Assembly: GCF_030063475.1 (NCBI RefSeq)
Contig: NZ_JASIRT010000001.1
Location: forward strand, 62,001 to 126,000
Direction: 5' to 3'
Origin: Roseomonas sp. E05
GTDB taxonomy: Bacteria; Pseudomonadota; Alphaproteobacteria; Acetobacterales; Acetobacteraceae
DNA length: 64,000 bases
Within the stretch, counting starts at the first letter, position 1, and every line of letters starts with the position of its first letter. The notes under the pieces were generated by a model. That model was not told the DNA's origin. It worked only from the letters and a program-made list of their open reading frames with translations, and made no database searches. Shown piece by piece: positions 31,620 to 42,438 of the stretch. The position numbers and the translations under genes were made by a program.

Positions 31620-31844
31620 GGACAAACAACCTGCTCGCAATGGACGGTGCGGCAAACTGGCCCGCCCGGGCGCAGCCGGCAAGGGGGGGCGGGTGCCGGG
31701 CAGCCATTCGCGGGGCGGCGCTTCGTCCGGCGACCGGCCTGCCTGGCGGGATGCTTGCAGGTGGCCGCCCCACTCTGCCACCCTCGCGGACAAGGCGGCG
31801 CCCCGCCCAAGAGGGCGCCCCGATGCAAGGGAGAACCAACGTCC

Positions 31845-32828
31845 ATGCCGCCTTCCGCGCCCGGCCTGTCCCGGCGTGCTGCGCTGGCCCTGGGCACCGC
31901 CACCCTGGCTGCCCCCGCCATCGCCCGCGCCGAGCGCTTCCCCAGCCGCCCGATCCGGCTCATCGTCCCCTGGCCGCCCGGCGGCTCGGCCGATTCCCAG
32001 CTCCGCTCGCTGGCCGACCTCGCCACCACGGCGCTCGGCCAGACCGTGCTGGTGGAGAACCGCTCCGGCGCGCGCGGCCTGCTCGGCGCCCAGGCACTGC
32101 TGCAGGCGGCGCCCGACGGCTATATGCTCTCGCAGCACCATCTTTCCGTCCTGCGCCACCCCTTCATGACGCAGGCCAGGTCCTGGGACCCGGTGGAGGA
32201 CTTCACCCCCGTCATCGGCCTGACCGGCTGGCTCTTCGGCGTGGTGGTGCGCAGCGACAGCCCGATCCGTGACTGGGCCGGCTACGTCGCGGCCGCCAGG
32301 GCGAAGCCGGGGCGGATGACCTATTCGACCAGCGGCATCGGCACCAGCAACCACATCGCCATGGAGGATCTCTGCGCCCGGCTGGGCATCGAGATGACCC
32401 ATGTGCCCTTCCGCGGCACCACGGAGGGGGTCACCGCCCTGCTGGGCGGGCAGATCGACAGCATCGCCGACAGTTCCGCCTGGGTGCCGCAGGTGGAGGC
32501 CGGCAAGTTCCGCCTGCTCTGCGTCTGGTCCCCGGAGCGGGCGAAGCGCTTCCCGGAGGTGCCGACCCTGCGTGACCTGGGCATCGATCTGGTGGTGACC
32601 TCGCCCTACGGCATCGCCGGGCCGAAGGGGATGGACCCGGGCGTGGTGCGGGTGCTGCACGACGCCTTCAAGGCCGCCCTGCTCAGTCCGGAGAACACCG
32701 CCATCCGGGAAAAATGGGACATGCCGCTGAGCTACATGGACACCGAAGCCTACCGGGACTTCACGATGCAGCGGGCGGCCTATGAAAAGGCCATGGTGGA
32801 GCGGCTGAAGCTCAGCACCGACGGCTGA
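31845..32828 (+). CDS. Bug/TctC family substrate-binding protein (second)
   Basis: A 327-residue Bug-family periplasmic binding protein with a Tat-type signal ('[20 protein letters not shown]'), then '[20 protein letters not shown]', '[19 protein letters not shown]' and '[19 protein letters not shown]'. Only about a third of positions match the other Bug protein by eye, so they are distant paralogues. Start ATG with AAGGGAG 11 bases upstream. It is the only + strand gene between 29.2 and 42.4 kb and interrupts the sucAB-lpdA arrangement. No transporter membrane genes nearby; ligand unknown. Confidence 0.92.
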   Translation: MPPSAPGLSRRAALALGTATLAAPAIARAERFPSRPIRLIVPWPPGGSADSQLRSLADLATTALGQTVLVENRSGARGLLGAQALLQAAPDGYMLSQHHLSVLRHPFMTQARSWDPVEDFTPVIGLTGWLFGVVVRSDSPIRDWAGYVAAARAKPGRMTYSTSGIGTSNHIAMEDLCARLGIEMTHVPFRGTTEGVTALLGGQIDSIADSSAWVPQVEAGKFRLLCVWSPERAKRFPEVPTLRDLGIDLVVTSPYGIAGPKGMDPGVVRVLHDAFKAALLSPENTAIREKWDMPLSYMDTEAYRDFTMQRAAYEKAMVERLKLSTDG

Positions 32829-32835
32829 GCCCGCC

Positions 32836-32903
32836 TCCGGGGAGGGCGCCGCCCTCCCCGACCCCCTCCCGCCGGGGTGGCCGTGCCACCCCGGACCCCG
32901 CCA
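32836..32903 (-). repeat. Family 2 double-hairpin repeat, copy B
   Basis: Two hairpins: GGGGAGGGC-GCC-GCCCTCCCC at 32839-32859, and arms CCGGGGTGG and CCACCCCGG at 32872-32894. On the - strand it lines up with copy A; the ACG and GGC loops and the GGCGGGGTCCGGGG lead are shared, while stem 1 differs at complementary positions. Lies in the convergent gap between the Bug gene and sucB. Confidence 0.8.
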
Positions 32904-32969
32904 TCCGGAAAGAAGAAAGGGCCAGGACCGCTTCCGGTCCTGGCCCCCGAGCTGCCGCCCCTGGGGCGA

Positions 32970-34247
32970 TCAGATGTCCAGCATCAGCCGGCGCGGGTCC
33001 TCGATGCTCTCCTTCACGCGGACCAGGAAGGAGACCGCCTCCTTCCCATCCACGATGCGGTGGTCGTAGGAGAGCGCCAGGTACATCATCGGGCGGATCT
33101 CGACCTTGCCGCCGACCACCATCGCCCGCTCCTTGATCGCGTGCATCCCGAGGATGCCGGACTGCGGCGGGTTGAGGATCGGGGTGGACATCATCGAGCC
33201 GTAGATGCCGCCATTGGTGATGGTGAAGGAGCCACCCGACAGCTCATCGAGCTTGAGCTGGCCGTCGCGCGCCTTCTTGCCGAAGCCGTTGATGGCCTTC
33301 TCGATCTGGGCGAAGGACATCTGATCGGCGTGCTTCACCACCGGCACGACGAGGCCGGACGGGCCGCCCACCGCGATGCCCATATGCACGAAGTTCTTGT
33401 AGACGAGGTCGTCGCCGTCGATCTCGGCGTTGACGGCCGGGAACTCCTTCAGGGCGGCGATGCAGGCCTTCACGAAGAAGGACATGAAGCCGAGCTTCAC
33501 GCCCTGCTTCTTCTCGAAGACGTCCTTGTACTCGCTGCGCAGCGCCATCACCGCGCCCATGTCCACCTCGTTGAAGGTGGTCAGCATGGCGGCGGTGTTC
33601 TGCGCCTCCTTCAGCCGGTTGGCGATGGTCTTGCGCAGGCGGGTCATCTTCACCCGCTCCTCGCCGCCCTCCAGCGCGCGCGGCGCCTTGGCCGCGGGCT
33701 TCGGCGCCTCGGGCGCCGGGCGGGAGAGGTAGGAGAGCACGTCGCCCTTGCTGATGCGGCCGTCCTTCGCCGTGCCCTGGCCGATCTGCCCGGCGGACAG
33801 GTTGTTCTCGGCCATCATCTTGGTGGCGGCCGGCAGCGGCGCCGGAGCGCCGCCCGGACGCGCGACCGGGCCGGTTTCGCGGCGCGGCTCCTCGACCTTC
33901 GGCGCCGCCGGAGCGGAACCGGCGGGCGTGCCGGCGGTGGCGCCGGAGGCCGGCGGCGCCGGCGGCTTCTCGGTGCCGGGCTTCTCGGTCGCCTTGGGGG
34001 AGACCTTGCCCTCGCCGGCCGAGATGGTGCCGAGCACCGCGCCCGGCTCGACCTCGGCGCCCTCATCGGCGGCGATCGCCTCCAGCACGCCGGCGGCGGG
34101 GGCGTTCACCTCCACCGTCACCTTGTCGGTTTCCAGCTCCACCAGCGGTTCGTCGGCGGCAACGGCGTCACCGGCCTTCTTCATCCACTTGGCCACCGTG
34201 GCGGTGGACACGCTTTCACCCAGGGTGGGCACCACGATTTCAGTCAT
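32970..34247 (-). CDS. sucB: 2-oxoglutarate dehydrogenase E2 (dihydrolipoyl succinyltransferase)
   Basis: A 425-residue E2 core subunit. Lipoyl domain at residues 1-77 with the lipoylated Lys42 in '[12 protein letters not shown]'; a Pro/Ala/Gly linker; the E3-binding domain around 140-170 ('[19 protein letters not shown]'); and the acyltransferase domain with the catalytic H396 and D400 in '[15 protein letters not shown]'. '[19 protein letters not shown]' is typical of SucB. Follows sucA after 49 bases. Confidence 0.97.
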   Translation of the reverse strand: MTEIVVPTLGESVSTATVAKWMKKAGDAVAADEPLVELETDKVTVEVNAPAAGVLEAIAADEGAEVEPGAVLGTISAGEGKVSPKATEKPGTEKPPAPPASGATAGTPAGSAPAAPKVEEPRRETGPVARPGGAPAPLPAATKMMAENNLSAGQIGQGTAKDGRISKGDVLSYLSRPAPEAPKPAAKAPRALEGGEERVKMTRLRKTIANRLKEAQNTAAMLTTFNEVDMGAVMALRSEYKDVFEKKQGVKLGFMSFFVKACIAALKEFPAVNAEIDGDDLVYKNFVHMGIAVGGPSGLVVPVVKHADQMSFAQIEKAINGFGKKARDGQLKLDELSGGSFTITNGGIYGSMMSTPILNPPQSGILGMHAIKERAMVVGGKVEIRPMMYLALSYDHRIVDGKEAVSFLVRVKESIEDPRRLMLDI

Positions 34248-34296
34248 TCTGCCGTCGCCTCTTTACCGGTGCGATGCTGAGGAATTCAGGGAAGGC

Positions 34297-37173
34297 TCAG
34301 GAGAGCCCCAGGGCGTCGCGCACCAGGGCCTCCTGCTGCTGCTGGTGGACCTTGGCGAGGCCGGTGGCGGGGCTCGCCGCATCGGCGCGGCCGACGTAGT
34401 CGGGGCGCTTCGCCTTGATGTCCAACTCCTTCAGCACCTTCTCGATCCGCCGGTCGACGAAGTTCCAGGCGCCCATGTTCTCGGGCTCCTCCTGGCACCA
34501 CACCACCTCGGCCTGCTTGTACTCGGCCAGCGCCTTGGCGAGGCTGACCGCGGGGAAAGGATAGAGCTGCTCCAGGCGGATGATCGCCACATCCCGCACG
34601 CCCTTGTCCCGGCGCTCCTGCAGCAGGTCGTAATAGACCTTGCCGGTGCAGAGCACCACGCGCTTGACCTGCTCGGCCGGCGCGATGGCGTCGATCTCGG
34701 GGATCACGGTGCGGAAGGTGCTGCCCGGCGCGAAATCGGCCAGCGAGCTGACCGCCAGCTTGTGGCGCAGCAGCGACTTCGGCGTCATCACCACCAGCGG
34801 CTTGCGGTGGTTGCGCTTGAGCTGGCGGCGCAGCGCATGGAAGTAGCTGGCCGGCGTCGTGAAGTTGCAGACCTGCATGTTGTTCTCGGAGCAGAGCTGC
34901 AGGTAGCGCTCCAGGCGGGCGGAGGAGTGCTCCGGCCCCTGGCCCTCATAGCCGTGCGGCAGCAGCATCACGAGGCCGGACATGCGCAGCCACTTGGTCT
35001 CGGCGCTGGCGATGAACTGGTCGATGATGACCTGCGCGCCATTGGCGAAGTCGCCGAACTGCGCCTCCCACAGCACCAGCGAGTGCGGGTCGGCCAGGGA
35101 GTAGCCGTAGTCGAAGCCCAGCACGCCGAACTCGGAGAGCAGCGAGTTGAAGGCCTCGATGCGCGCCTGCCCCTCCCGGATGTTGTTCAGCGGCACGTAC
35201 TCGGCCTGGGTCTGCTGGTCCACCAGCACGGCGTGGCGATGGCTGAAGGTGCCGCGCTGCACGTCCTCGCCGGAGAGGCGGACGCGGTGGCCCTCCGCCA
35301 GCAGCGAACCGAAGGCCAGCGCCTCGCCGGTCGCCCAGTCGATGCCCTCGCCGCTCTCGATCGCCTGCCGCTTGGCCTCGAGCTGGCGGGCGATCTTGGA
35401 GTTGACGTTGAAGCCCTCCGGCACGCGGGCCAGGGCGGCGCCAACCTCGCGCAGCATGTCGAGCGAGACGGCGGTGCCGTCCTCCTTCTCCTCGCAGTCG
35501 GACCCGGCGGCCTTCATCCCGGCCCAGTGGCCCTCCAGCCAGTCCGCCTTGTTCGGCTTGAAGGTCTGCGCGGCCTGATAGGCCTCCTCCAGCCGGGCAT
35601 TGAAGGCGTCGAGCATCGCCTTGCTGTCCTCGGCCGGGATGGCGCCGGACTGCGCCAGCCGCTCCGCATAAAGCGTGCGGGTGGTCTTGGTCTCCTTGAT
35701 GCGGCCGTACATGATCGGCTGCGTGAAGGCCGGCTCGTCCGTCTCGTTGTGGCCGTGGCGGCGATAGCAGACGATGTCGAGCACGATGTCGGCGCCGAAC
35801 TCCATGCGGTAGTCGGCGCAGAGCTTCGCGCAGAAGACCACCGCCTCCGGGTCGTCGCCGTTCACGTGCAGGATCGGCGCCTGCACGCTCTTGGCCACGT
35901 CCGTGCAGTAGAGGCCGGAATAGGCATGCGCCGGCACGGTGGTGAAGCCGATCTGGTTGTTCACCACGACATGCACGGTGCCGCCGGTGCGGTAGCCGAT
36001 GAGCTGGCTCATCGCCAGGGTCTCATAGACCACGCCCTGGCCGGCGAAGGCGGCATCGCCATGCAGCAGGATGCCCATGACGCTGCGGCGGCCCTTGGTG
36101 TCGCCCGCCATGTCCTGCCGCGCGCGCACCTTGCCGACCACGACCGGGTCCACCGCCTCGAGATGGGAGGGGTTCGGCTGCAGCGAGAGATGCACCTGGC
36201 GGCCGTTGATCTCGACATCGGTCGAGGTGCCGAGGTGGTACTTCACGTCGCCCGAGCCCTGCACGTCATCCGGATGCGCGGGCGTGCCCTTGAACTCGGA
36301 GAAGACCTGGGTGAAGGGCTTCTTCACCACGTTGACCAGCGTGTTCAGGCGGCCGCGATGCGGCATGCCGATCGCGATCTCCCTGACGCCGCCATCGACC
36401 GCCGCGGCGATGATGGTCTGCAGCGCCGGGATGGTGACCTCGCCGCCCTCAAGGCCGAAGCGCTTGGTGCCGACATACTTGCGGGCGCAGAAGGCCTCGA
36501 AGCCCTCGGCCTCGGTGAGCTGCTGCAGGATGCCGCGGCGCGCGCCGGCGTCGAAGGCGCGGGTCCAGGGCGCGCCCTCCACCCGCTGCTGGATCCAGGC
36601 CTTCTGGCCTGGGTCCTGGATGTGCATGAACTCGACGCCGATCGGCCCGCAATAGGTCGCGCGCAGGATCTGCAGGATCTCGCGGACCGTCGCCGTCTCC
36701 TTGCCGAGCACGCCGTCAATGAAGATCGGCCGGTCCAGGTCGGCGGCGCTGAAGCCGTAGGTCTTCGGGTCCAGCTCCGGGTGCGGCTTCGGCGTCTGCA
36801 GGTGCAGCGGGTCGAGCTGGGCCTCCAGATGGCCGCGCACGCGATAGGCCCGGATCAGCATCAGGGCGCGCAGCGAGTCCAGCACCTGCTGGCGGCCGAT
36901 GCCGGCCTCGGCGGCCGGGGCCGCCTTGGCGCCCTTCTTCTCGGGCGCGGGCGCTTCCTCGGGGGCGAAGCCGCCGCGCGGGCGCGGCGCCCAGGAGGCG
37001 CCGACGGCGTCGTGCAGGACGGCGCGCGCATCGTCGTTCAGTGCGGCGAACAGCTCCTGGAACGAGGCGTCCACGCTGTCCGGATTTTCCACCCAGCGCG
37101 CATACAGGTCGGCGAGGAAGGTGGCATTCGCCCCCGTCATCGCGCTTGCCAGGATGTCGATACCGGCCATCAT
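34297..37173 (-). CDS. sucA: 2-oxoglutarate dehydrogenase E1
   Basis: The 958-residue thiamine-dependent E1 that decarboxylates 2-oxoglutarate and passes succinyl to SucB. Present: N-terminal 'FLADLYARWVENPDSVDASFQELF', 'GMPHRGRLNTLVNVVKKPF', the ThDP region 'HGDAAFAGQGVVYETLAMSQ', 'YRRHGHNETDEPAFTQP' and C-terminal 'VWCQEEPENMGAWNFV'. Normal length. Start at one of two adjacent ATGs (37173 or 37170), with GAGGAGGAG just upstream on the - strand. 204 bases separate it from sucD, with its own possible regulatory sequence. Confidence 0.98.
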   Translation of the reverse strand: MMAGIDILASAMTGANATFLADLYARWVENPDSVDASFQELFAALNDDARAVLHDAVGASWAPRPRGGFAPEEAPAPEKKGAKAAPAAEAGIGRQQVLDSLRALMLIRAYRVRGHLEAQLDPLHLQTPKPHPELDPKTYGFSAADLDRPIFIDGVLGKETATVREILQILRATYCGPIGVEFMHIQDPGQKAWIQQRVEGAPWTRAFDAGARRGILQQLTEAEGFEAFCARKYVGTKRFGLEGGEVTIPALQTIIAAAVDGGVREIAIGMPHRGRLNTLVNVVKKPFTQVFSEFKGTPAHPDDVQGSGDVKYHLGTSTDVEINGRQVHLSLQPNPSHLEAVDPVVVGKVRARQDMAGDTKGRRSVMGILLHGDAAFAGQGVVYETLAMSQLIGYRTGGTVHVVVNNQIGFTTVPAHAYSGLYCTDVAKSVQAPILHVNGDDPEAVVFCAKLCADYRMEFGADIVLDIVCYRRHGHNETDEPAFTQPIMYGRIKETKTTRTLYAERLAQSGAIPAEDSKAMLDAFNARLEEAYQAAQTFKPNKADWLEGHWAGMKAAGSDCEEKEDGTAVSLDMLREVGAALARVPEGFNVNSKIARQLEAKRQAIESGEGIDWATGEALAFGSLLAEGHRVRLSGEDVQRGTFSHRHAVLVDQQTQAEYVPLNNIREGQARIEAFNSLLSEFGVLGFDYGYSLADPHSLVLWEAQFGDFANGAQVIIDQFIASAETKWLRMSGLVMLLPHGYEGQGPEHSSARLERYLQLCSENNMQVCNFTTPASYFHALRRQLKRNHRKPLVVMTPKSLLRHKLAVSSLADFAPGSTFRTVIPEIDAIAPAEQVKRVVLCTGKVYYDLLQERRDKGVRDVAIIRLEQLYPFPAVSLAKALAEYKQAEVVWCQEEPENMGAWNFVDRRIEKVLKELDIKAKRPDYVGRADAASPATGLAKVHQQQQEALVRDALGLS

Positions 37174-37239
37174 CTCCTCCTCGCTCGCGCCCTGTCCTGG
37201 CGCGGCAGCGTCATCTCACCAACCGGGCGTCACAAAATG

Positions 37240-37280
37240 CAGCGCCGCCCCCGATATAGGGACGGCGCTGATTAACACAG
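37240..37280 (-). promoter_or_regulatory. Candidate regulatory region upstream of sucA
   Basis: CTGTGTTAAT on the - strand (37271-37280) is identical to a 10-mer upstream of atpH. Downstream of it an 8-base inverted repeat (CAGCGCCG / CGGCGCTG, 37240-37270) encloses TATATC, which could serve as a -10 box. Lies 67-107 bases before the sucA start. No good -35 box is paired with either element. Confidence 0.35.
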
Positions 37281-37312
37281 AGGTTATTTGCGCAACATTG
37301 CGACGATCCGCG

Positions 37313-37335
37313 GCGGGTCTGCATGACAGACCCGC
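37313..37335 (-). terminator. Hairpin after sucD
   Basis: Perfect 9-base stem GCGGGTCTG / CAGACCCGC with a 5-base loop, about 43 bases beyond the sucD stop on the - strand. No T-run follows, so it may attenuate or stabilise rather than fully terminate. Confidence 0.45.
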
Positions 37336-37377
37336 GCGCCGGCCTCATCGCCGCATTCTGCTGCGCCGCAGCATGCA

Positions 37378-38268
37378 TCAGCCCTTGAGGGCCTTCACCA
37401 TGGTCGAGCCGAGCGCCGCCGGGCTTTCCGCCACATGGATGCCGGCCTTGCGCATGGCGTCCATCTTGGCTTCCGCGGTGTCCTTGCCGCCGGAGATCAC
37501 GGCGCCGGCATGGCCCATGCGGCGGCCCGGAGGCGCCGTGGCGCCGGCGATGAAGCCGACCACCGGCTTGTAATTGGCCGAACCCGGCTTGTTCTCGCGG
37601 GCCAGGAACTCGGCCGCGATGATCTCGGACTGGCCGCCGATCTCGCCGATCATGATCAGCTGCTTGGTCTCGTCGTCCTTCAGGAACAGCTCCAGGACGT
37701 CGATGAAGTCCATGCCCTTCACCGGATCGCCGCCGATGCCGACGCAGCTCGACTGGCCGAGGCCGGCCGCCGTGGTCTGCGCCACCGCCTCGTAGGTCAG
37801 CGTGCCGGAGCGGGAGACGATGCCGACCGAGCCGCGCTTGTGGATGTGGCCCGGCATGATGCCGATCTTGCAGGCGTCCGGGGTGATCACGCCCGGGCAG
37901 TTCGGCCCCACGAGGCGGGACTTCGAGCCGGAGAGCGCCCGCTTCACCCGGATCATGTCCATCACCGGGATGCCCTCGGTGATGCAGACGATCAGCGGCA
38001 CCTCGGCGTCGATCGCCTCCAGGATGGAGTCGGCGGCAAACGGCGGCGGCACGTAGATGACGGAGGCGTCGGCGCCCGTCTGCTCCACGCACTCGGCCAC
38101 GGTGTTGAACACCGGCAGGTTCAGGTGGGTCTGCCCGCCCTTGCCCGGCGTCACGCCGCCCACATACTTGGAGCCGTAGGCGATGCCCTGCTCGGCGTGG
38201 AAGGTGCCCTGCGAGCCGGTGAAGCCCTGGGTCATCACCTTGGTGTTCGCGTCGACGAGAATGGCCAT
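37378..38268 (-). CDS. sucD: Succinyl-CoA synthetase alpha subunit
   Basis: A 296-residue CoA-binding alpha subunit. N-terminal '[20 protein letters not shown]' and '[18 protein letters not shown]' are diagnostic, '[21 protein letters not shown]' is the CoA-ligase signature, and the phosphorylated His lies in '[14 protein letters not shown]'. Makes ATP or GTP from succinyl-CoA together with SucC, whose gene ends 2 bases upstream. Confidence 0.98.
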   Translation of the reverse strand: MAILVDANTKVMTQGFTGSQGTFHAEQGIAYGSKYVGGVTPGKGGQTHLNLPVFNTVAECVEQTGADASVIYVPPPFAADSILEAIDAEVPLIVCITEGIPVMDMIRVKRALSGSKSRLVGPNCPGVITPDACKIGIMPGHIHKRGSVGIVSRSGTLTYEAVAQTTAAGLGQSSCVGIGGDPVKGMDFIDVLELFLKDDETKQLIMIGEIGGQSEIIAAEFLARENKPGSANYKPVVGFIAGATAPPGRRMGHAGAVISGGKDTAEAKMDAMRKAGIHVAESPAALGSTMVKALKG

Positions 38269-38270
38269 GG

Positions 38271-39467
38271 TTATGCGGCCTCCTTCACGGCGCGGACCAC
38301 CTTCTCGGCGGCGTCGGCCAGATTGTCGGCGGGGATGATCTTCAGGCCGGATTCGGCCAGGATCTTCTTGCCGAGTTCAACATTCGTGCCCTCCAGGCGC
38401 ACCACCAGGGGCACGGAGAGCGTCAGGTTCTTCGCGGCGGCGACGACGCCGTTGGCGATCATGTCGCACTTGGCGATGCCACCGAAGATGTTGACCAGGA
38501 TCGCCTTGACGTTCTTGTCGGAGGTGATGATCCGGAAGGCCTCGGTGACGCGCTCGGCCGTCGCCGTGCCGCCGACGTCGAGGAAGTTCGCGGGCGAGGA
38601 GCCGTAGAGCTTGATGATGTCCATGGTGGCCATCGCCAGGCCGGCGCCGTTCACCATGCAGCCGATCTCGCCGTCCAGCGCGACGTAGTTCAGGTCGTGC
38701 TTGGTGGCGTCGAGCTCCTTCGGGTCCATCTCGGACTCGTCGCGCAGCGCCTCAAGGTCCTTGTGGCGGAACAGCGCGTTGTCGTCGAAGGAGACCTTGG
38801 CATCGAGCGCCACCACGTCCCCCGCGCCGGTCACCACCAGCGGGTTGATCTCGACGATGGCGCAGTCGAGCTCGGTGAAGGCCTGGTACATGGCCGCCAC
38901 GAACTTGCCGAAGGCGCCGATCTGCTTGCCTTCCAGGCCCAGCCCGAAGGCCAGCTTGCGGGCATGCCAGCCGGAGATGCCGGAGGCCGGATCCACGGCG
39001 ACCTTCAGGATCTTCTCGGGGTGGTTCTCGGCCACCTCCTCGATCTCCATCCCGCCCTCGGTCGAGGCCATGATGGTGATGCGGGAGGTCTCGCGGTCCA
39101 CCAGCAGGGAGAGATACAGCTCGCGCTTGATGTCGCAGCCGTCCTCGACATAGACGCGGCTGACCACCTTGCCGGCCGGGCCCGTCTGCTTGGTCACCAG
39201 CGTCTTGCCGATCATCGCCTCGGCGGCCGCCTTCACGTCCTCGACCGACTTGACGACGCGCACGCCGCCCTTGCCGTTCGGGTCCTCCTTGAAGCAGCCG
39301 GCACCGCGGCCACCGGCATGGATCTGCGACTTCACGACATAGACGGGGCCGGGCAGCTTCTTCGCCGCCTCGACCGCCTCGTCGGCCGTCCAGGCCACAT
39401 GCCCGTCGAGCACCGCGACGCCATAGCGCCGCAGCAGCTCCTTACCTTGATACTCGTGGATGTTCAT
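38271..39467 (-). CDS. sucC: Succinyl-CoA synthetase beta subunit
   Basis: A 398-residue beta subunit with an ATP-grasp domain. '[19 protein letters not shown]' and '[22 protein letters not shown]' are N-terminal hallmarks; '[23 protein letters not shown]' region (here the core '[19 protein letters not shown]') binds metal-nucleotide; '[11 protein letters not shown]'-type C-terminus reads '[18 protein letters not shown]'. The nucleotide preference is not settled by sequence. Between mdh and sucD. Confidence 0.98.
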   Translation of the reverse strand: MNIHEYQGKELLRRYGVAVLDGHVAWTADEAVEAAKKLPGPVYVVKSQIHAGGRGAGCFKEDPNGKGGVRVVKSVEDVKAAAEAMIGKTLVTKQTGPAGKVVSRVYVEDGCDIKRELYLSLLVDRETSRITIMASTEGGMEIEEVAENHPEKILKVAVDPASGISGWHARKLAFGLGLEGKQIGAFGKFVAAMYQAFTELDCAIVEINPLVVTGAGDVVALDAKVSFDDNALFRHKDLEALRDESEMDPKELDATKHDLNYVALDGEIGCMVNGAGLAMATMDIIKLYGSSPANFLDVGGTATAERVTEAFRIITSDKNVKAILVNIFGGIAKCDMIANGVVAAAKNLTLSVPLVVRLEGTNVELGKKILAESGLKIIPADNLADAAEKVVRAVKEAA

Positions 39468-39514
39468 CCGCTCACCCTTCGCATGGGCTGGACGGCCAAA
39501 ACGCGGCCGGGACG

Positions 39515-39540
39515 GGGGCCGGGGCGCCCGCCCCGGCCCC
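39515..39540 (-). terminator. GC-only hairpin between mdh and sucC
   Basis: An 11-base stem of G and C only (GGGGCCGGGGC / GCCCCGGCCCC) with a 4-base loop, 7 bases after the mdh stop on the - strand, followed some way on by GCGTTTT. Likely a partial terminator or processing barrier that could set mdh expression above sucC. Confidence 0.5.
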
Positions 39541-39546
39541 GGATAA

Positions 39547-40557
<1,011 letters not shown>

Positions 40558-40576
40558 CTACCTACTCTTGCCCAAC

Positions 40577-40596
40577 CGCCCCGGCAAGGCGGGGCG
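40577..40596 (-). terminator. Short GC hairpin upstream of mdh
   Basis: CGCCCCG / CGGGGCG with a 6-base loop lies between the small secreted protein gene and mdh. No T-run. May be a weak terminator of the upstream gene or part of the mdh leader. Confidence 0.3.
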
Positions 40597-40640
40597 CGAG
40601 CCTATTCGGTGACCGGCGCGGCGGATCGGGTCAGGCGGCG

Positions 40641-41057
40641 TCAGAGCGGCAGGCAGCGCACCACGTCATCATGGCCGCGCGCCAGGGTGGACATGGTGCC
40701 GACCGGGCACTCGCGCTGCTCCCCCGCGGCGGCGGGCAGGCCGGCCTGCCAGGAGGTCAGGCGCGGACCGGCGGCCGGGCGCTGCGCCACGCGGCTGGCG
40801 GTGCGCTGCACCTTGCCCTTGCGCAGGATCTGCGCCGGCCGGGCCTTGGCCGAGCGGACACTGGCGGCAGACTGGCGGGACGCGCTGCGCTGCGGCTGCG
40901 CGGCCGGCCGGGCTGCGGCGGTGCGGTTGGGGGTGCTGGCCTTGGCCGACTTGCTGCCGGCGGCATGGCTCTCACGGCGGCCGGTGGCGGCATCCGCCGT
41001 GGGCACCAGGGCGATGCTCAGGAGGCCGAGCAGGCAGAGCGGGATCAGTCGTCGCAT
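40641..41057 (-). CDS. Hypothetical secreted Ala/Arg/Ser-rich protein
   Basis: A 138-residue protein with a clear signal peptide ('LCLLGLLSIALVPTADA', cleavage after residue 23). The mature part is low-complexity and strongly basic (many Ala, Arg, Ser, Lys), then a short ordered C-terminus with two cysteines in 'ECPVGTMSTLARGHDDVVRC' that could pair. AAGGAGC stands 7-8 bases before the ATG. It lies between zapE (36 bases upstream) and mdh. I do not recognise a family; the C-terminal Cys motif suggests a small lineage-specific periplasmic protein. Confidence 0.7.
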   Translation of the reverse strand: MRRLIPLCLLGLLSIALVPTADAATGRRESHAAGSKSAKASTPNRTAAARPAAQPQRSASRQSAASVRSAKARPAQILRKGKVQRTASRVAQRPAAGPRLTSWQAGLPAAAGEQRECPVGTMSTLARGHDDVVRCLPL

Positions 41058-41093
41058 GGCAGCTCCTTCTTCCGGTTGTGGCGCGCCCGCCCC

Positions 41094-42281
41094 TCAGGTG
41101 AGGTGCGGCAGGCCGAGATAGTCGTGGCTTTGCATTTCGATCAGGCGGGAGGCGGTGCGCTGGAACATCGCCGCGTTCTCGCCCTGTTCGTAGAGCCGGT
41201 CCGGCTCCGCGGCGGCGGAGGCGACCAGCTTGCAGCGGTGCTCGTAAAGCGTGTCCACGAGCGTGATGAAGCGGCGGGCCTTGTCGAAATTGTCGGGCCC
41301 GAGGCGCGGCACCCCGTCCAGGATGAGGGTGTGGAAGTGGGTGGAGAGCGCCAGATAGTCGGCCGGGCCGAGCGGCAGGCCGCAGAGCTGCTCGAAATCC
41401 GCCCGCGCCACGCCGCCCAGCGCCTGCGGCACCTCGACACGGCGGCCCAGCACGGTCAGCGCCTGCTTCTCGCCATGCGCCTTGCCGGTCAGCTCCTTGA
41501 AGGCGGCGTCCAGCGCCCGCTCGGCCCGCCCGTCCACAGGGCTGTGCCAGGTGGGCAGGCCATGAATGCGGCCGCGCCGGTAGTCCTGCGCCGACTGCAG
41601 GTGCAGCACCGCGACATGCCGGTTGATCAGCGCGATGAAAGGCAGGAAGGCATCCCGCCCGGGGCGGCCCTTGAACAGGTCGTCCGGCGCCGTGTTGCTG
41701 GTGGCCACCACCACCGTGCCGCGGGCGAACAGCGCCTCGAACAGCCGGCCCAGGATCATCGCATCGGCGATGTCATGCACCTGGAACTCGTCGAAGCAGA
41801 GCAGCGAGGCCTCGGCCGTCACCTGGTCGGCCAGCGGCGGGATGGGGTCCGCGCTGTCGCCATGCTGCTTCTTCCAGGCATGGATGCGCTGGTGCGACTG
41901 CTGCATGAACTGGTGGAAGTGGATGCGCTTCTTCCGCGGCACGTCGGCGCAGGCGAAGAAAAGGTCCATCAGCATGGACTTGCCGCGCCCTACCTCGCCC
42001 ACGAGATAAAGGCCCTGCGGCGCGTTGCCCGGCGCCTCGTCCACCGGCTTGCGGCGGAAGAAGCGGCTCATGAAGCCGCCACCCTCGGGCGTCGGGGGCT
42101 CCTGCTTCGGCTCATAGCCGCGCAACCGGCGCCAGAGATCCTGCAGGATCTCGGCCGCCTGCGCCTGGGCAGGGTCGGAACGCAGTTCGCCCGCCGCCAC
42201 CTTCGCGCGGTAGGCGGGCAGCGGACCGTCGGCGGAACAGGGCAGGCCCGCGGCCTGCCCCGGCTTCATGGGGCCATCCAT
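41094..42281 (-). CDS. zapE: Cell division protein ZapE (AFG1-like ATPase)
   Basis: A 395-residue AFG1/ZapE P-loop ATPase. Walker A is 'GEVGRGKSMLMD' (K101), Walker B 'SLLCFDEFQVHDIADAM', and 'VVVATSNTAPDDLFKGR' matches the sensor region ('ATSN-PDDLY' in the family). In E. coli ZapE destabilises FtsZ polymers during constriction under low oxygen; the eukaryotic relative acts in mitochondrial protein quality control. 'FFRRKPVD' insertion near residue 75 is a lineage feature. Divergent from the DUF2171 gene. Confidence 0.95.
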   Translation of the reverse strand: MDGPMKPGQAAGLPCSADGPLPAYRAKVAAGELRSDPAQAQAAEILQDLWRRLRGYEPKQEPPTPEGGGFMSRFFRRKPVDEAPGNAPQGLYLVGEVGRGKSMLMDLFFACADVPRKKRIHFHQFMQQSHQRIHAWKKQHGDSADPIPPLADQVTAEASLLCFDEFQVHDIADAMILGRLFEALFARGTVVVATSNTAPDDLFKGRPGRDAFLPFIALINRHVAVLHLQSAQDYRRGRIHGLPTWHSPVDGRAERALDAAFKELTGKAHGEKQALTVLGRRVEVPQALGGVARADFEQLCGLPLGPADYLALSTHFHTLILDGVPRLGPDNFDKARRFITLVDTLYEHRCKLVASAAAEPDRLYEQGENAAMFQRTASRLIEMQSHDYLGLPHLT

Positions 42282-42438
42282 CGCAGTGCGGCTTAAAGGT
42301 TAATGCGCAACCCGACAACCGGGCATCCGCAGCCTTTTTGCACCGCAGCGCGGCCTTGGCCGGCAAGGGCTTACGGCGCGTTGCTGCATCCCCGCGCCAT
42401 CTTCACCGTTAACCTTCAGAGCAGCGAGGGCCTCCGCC

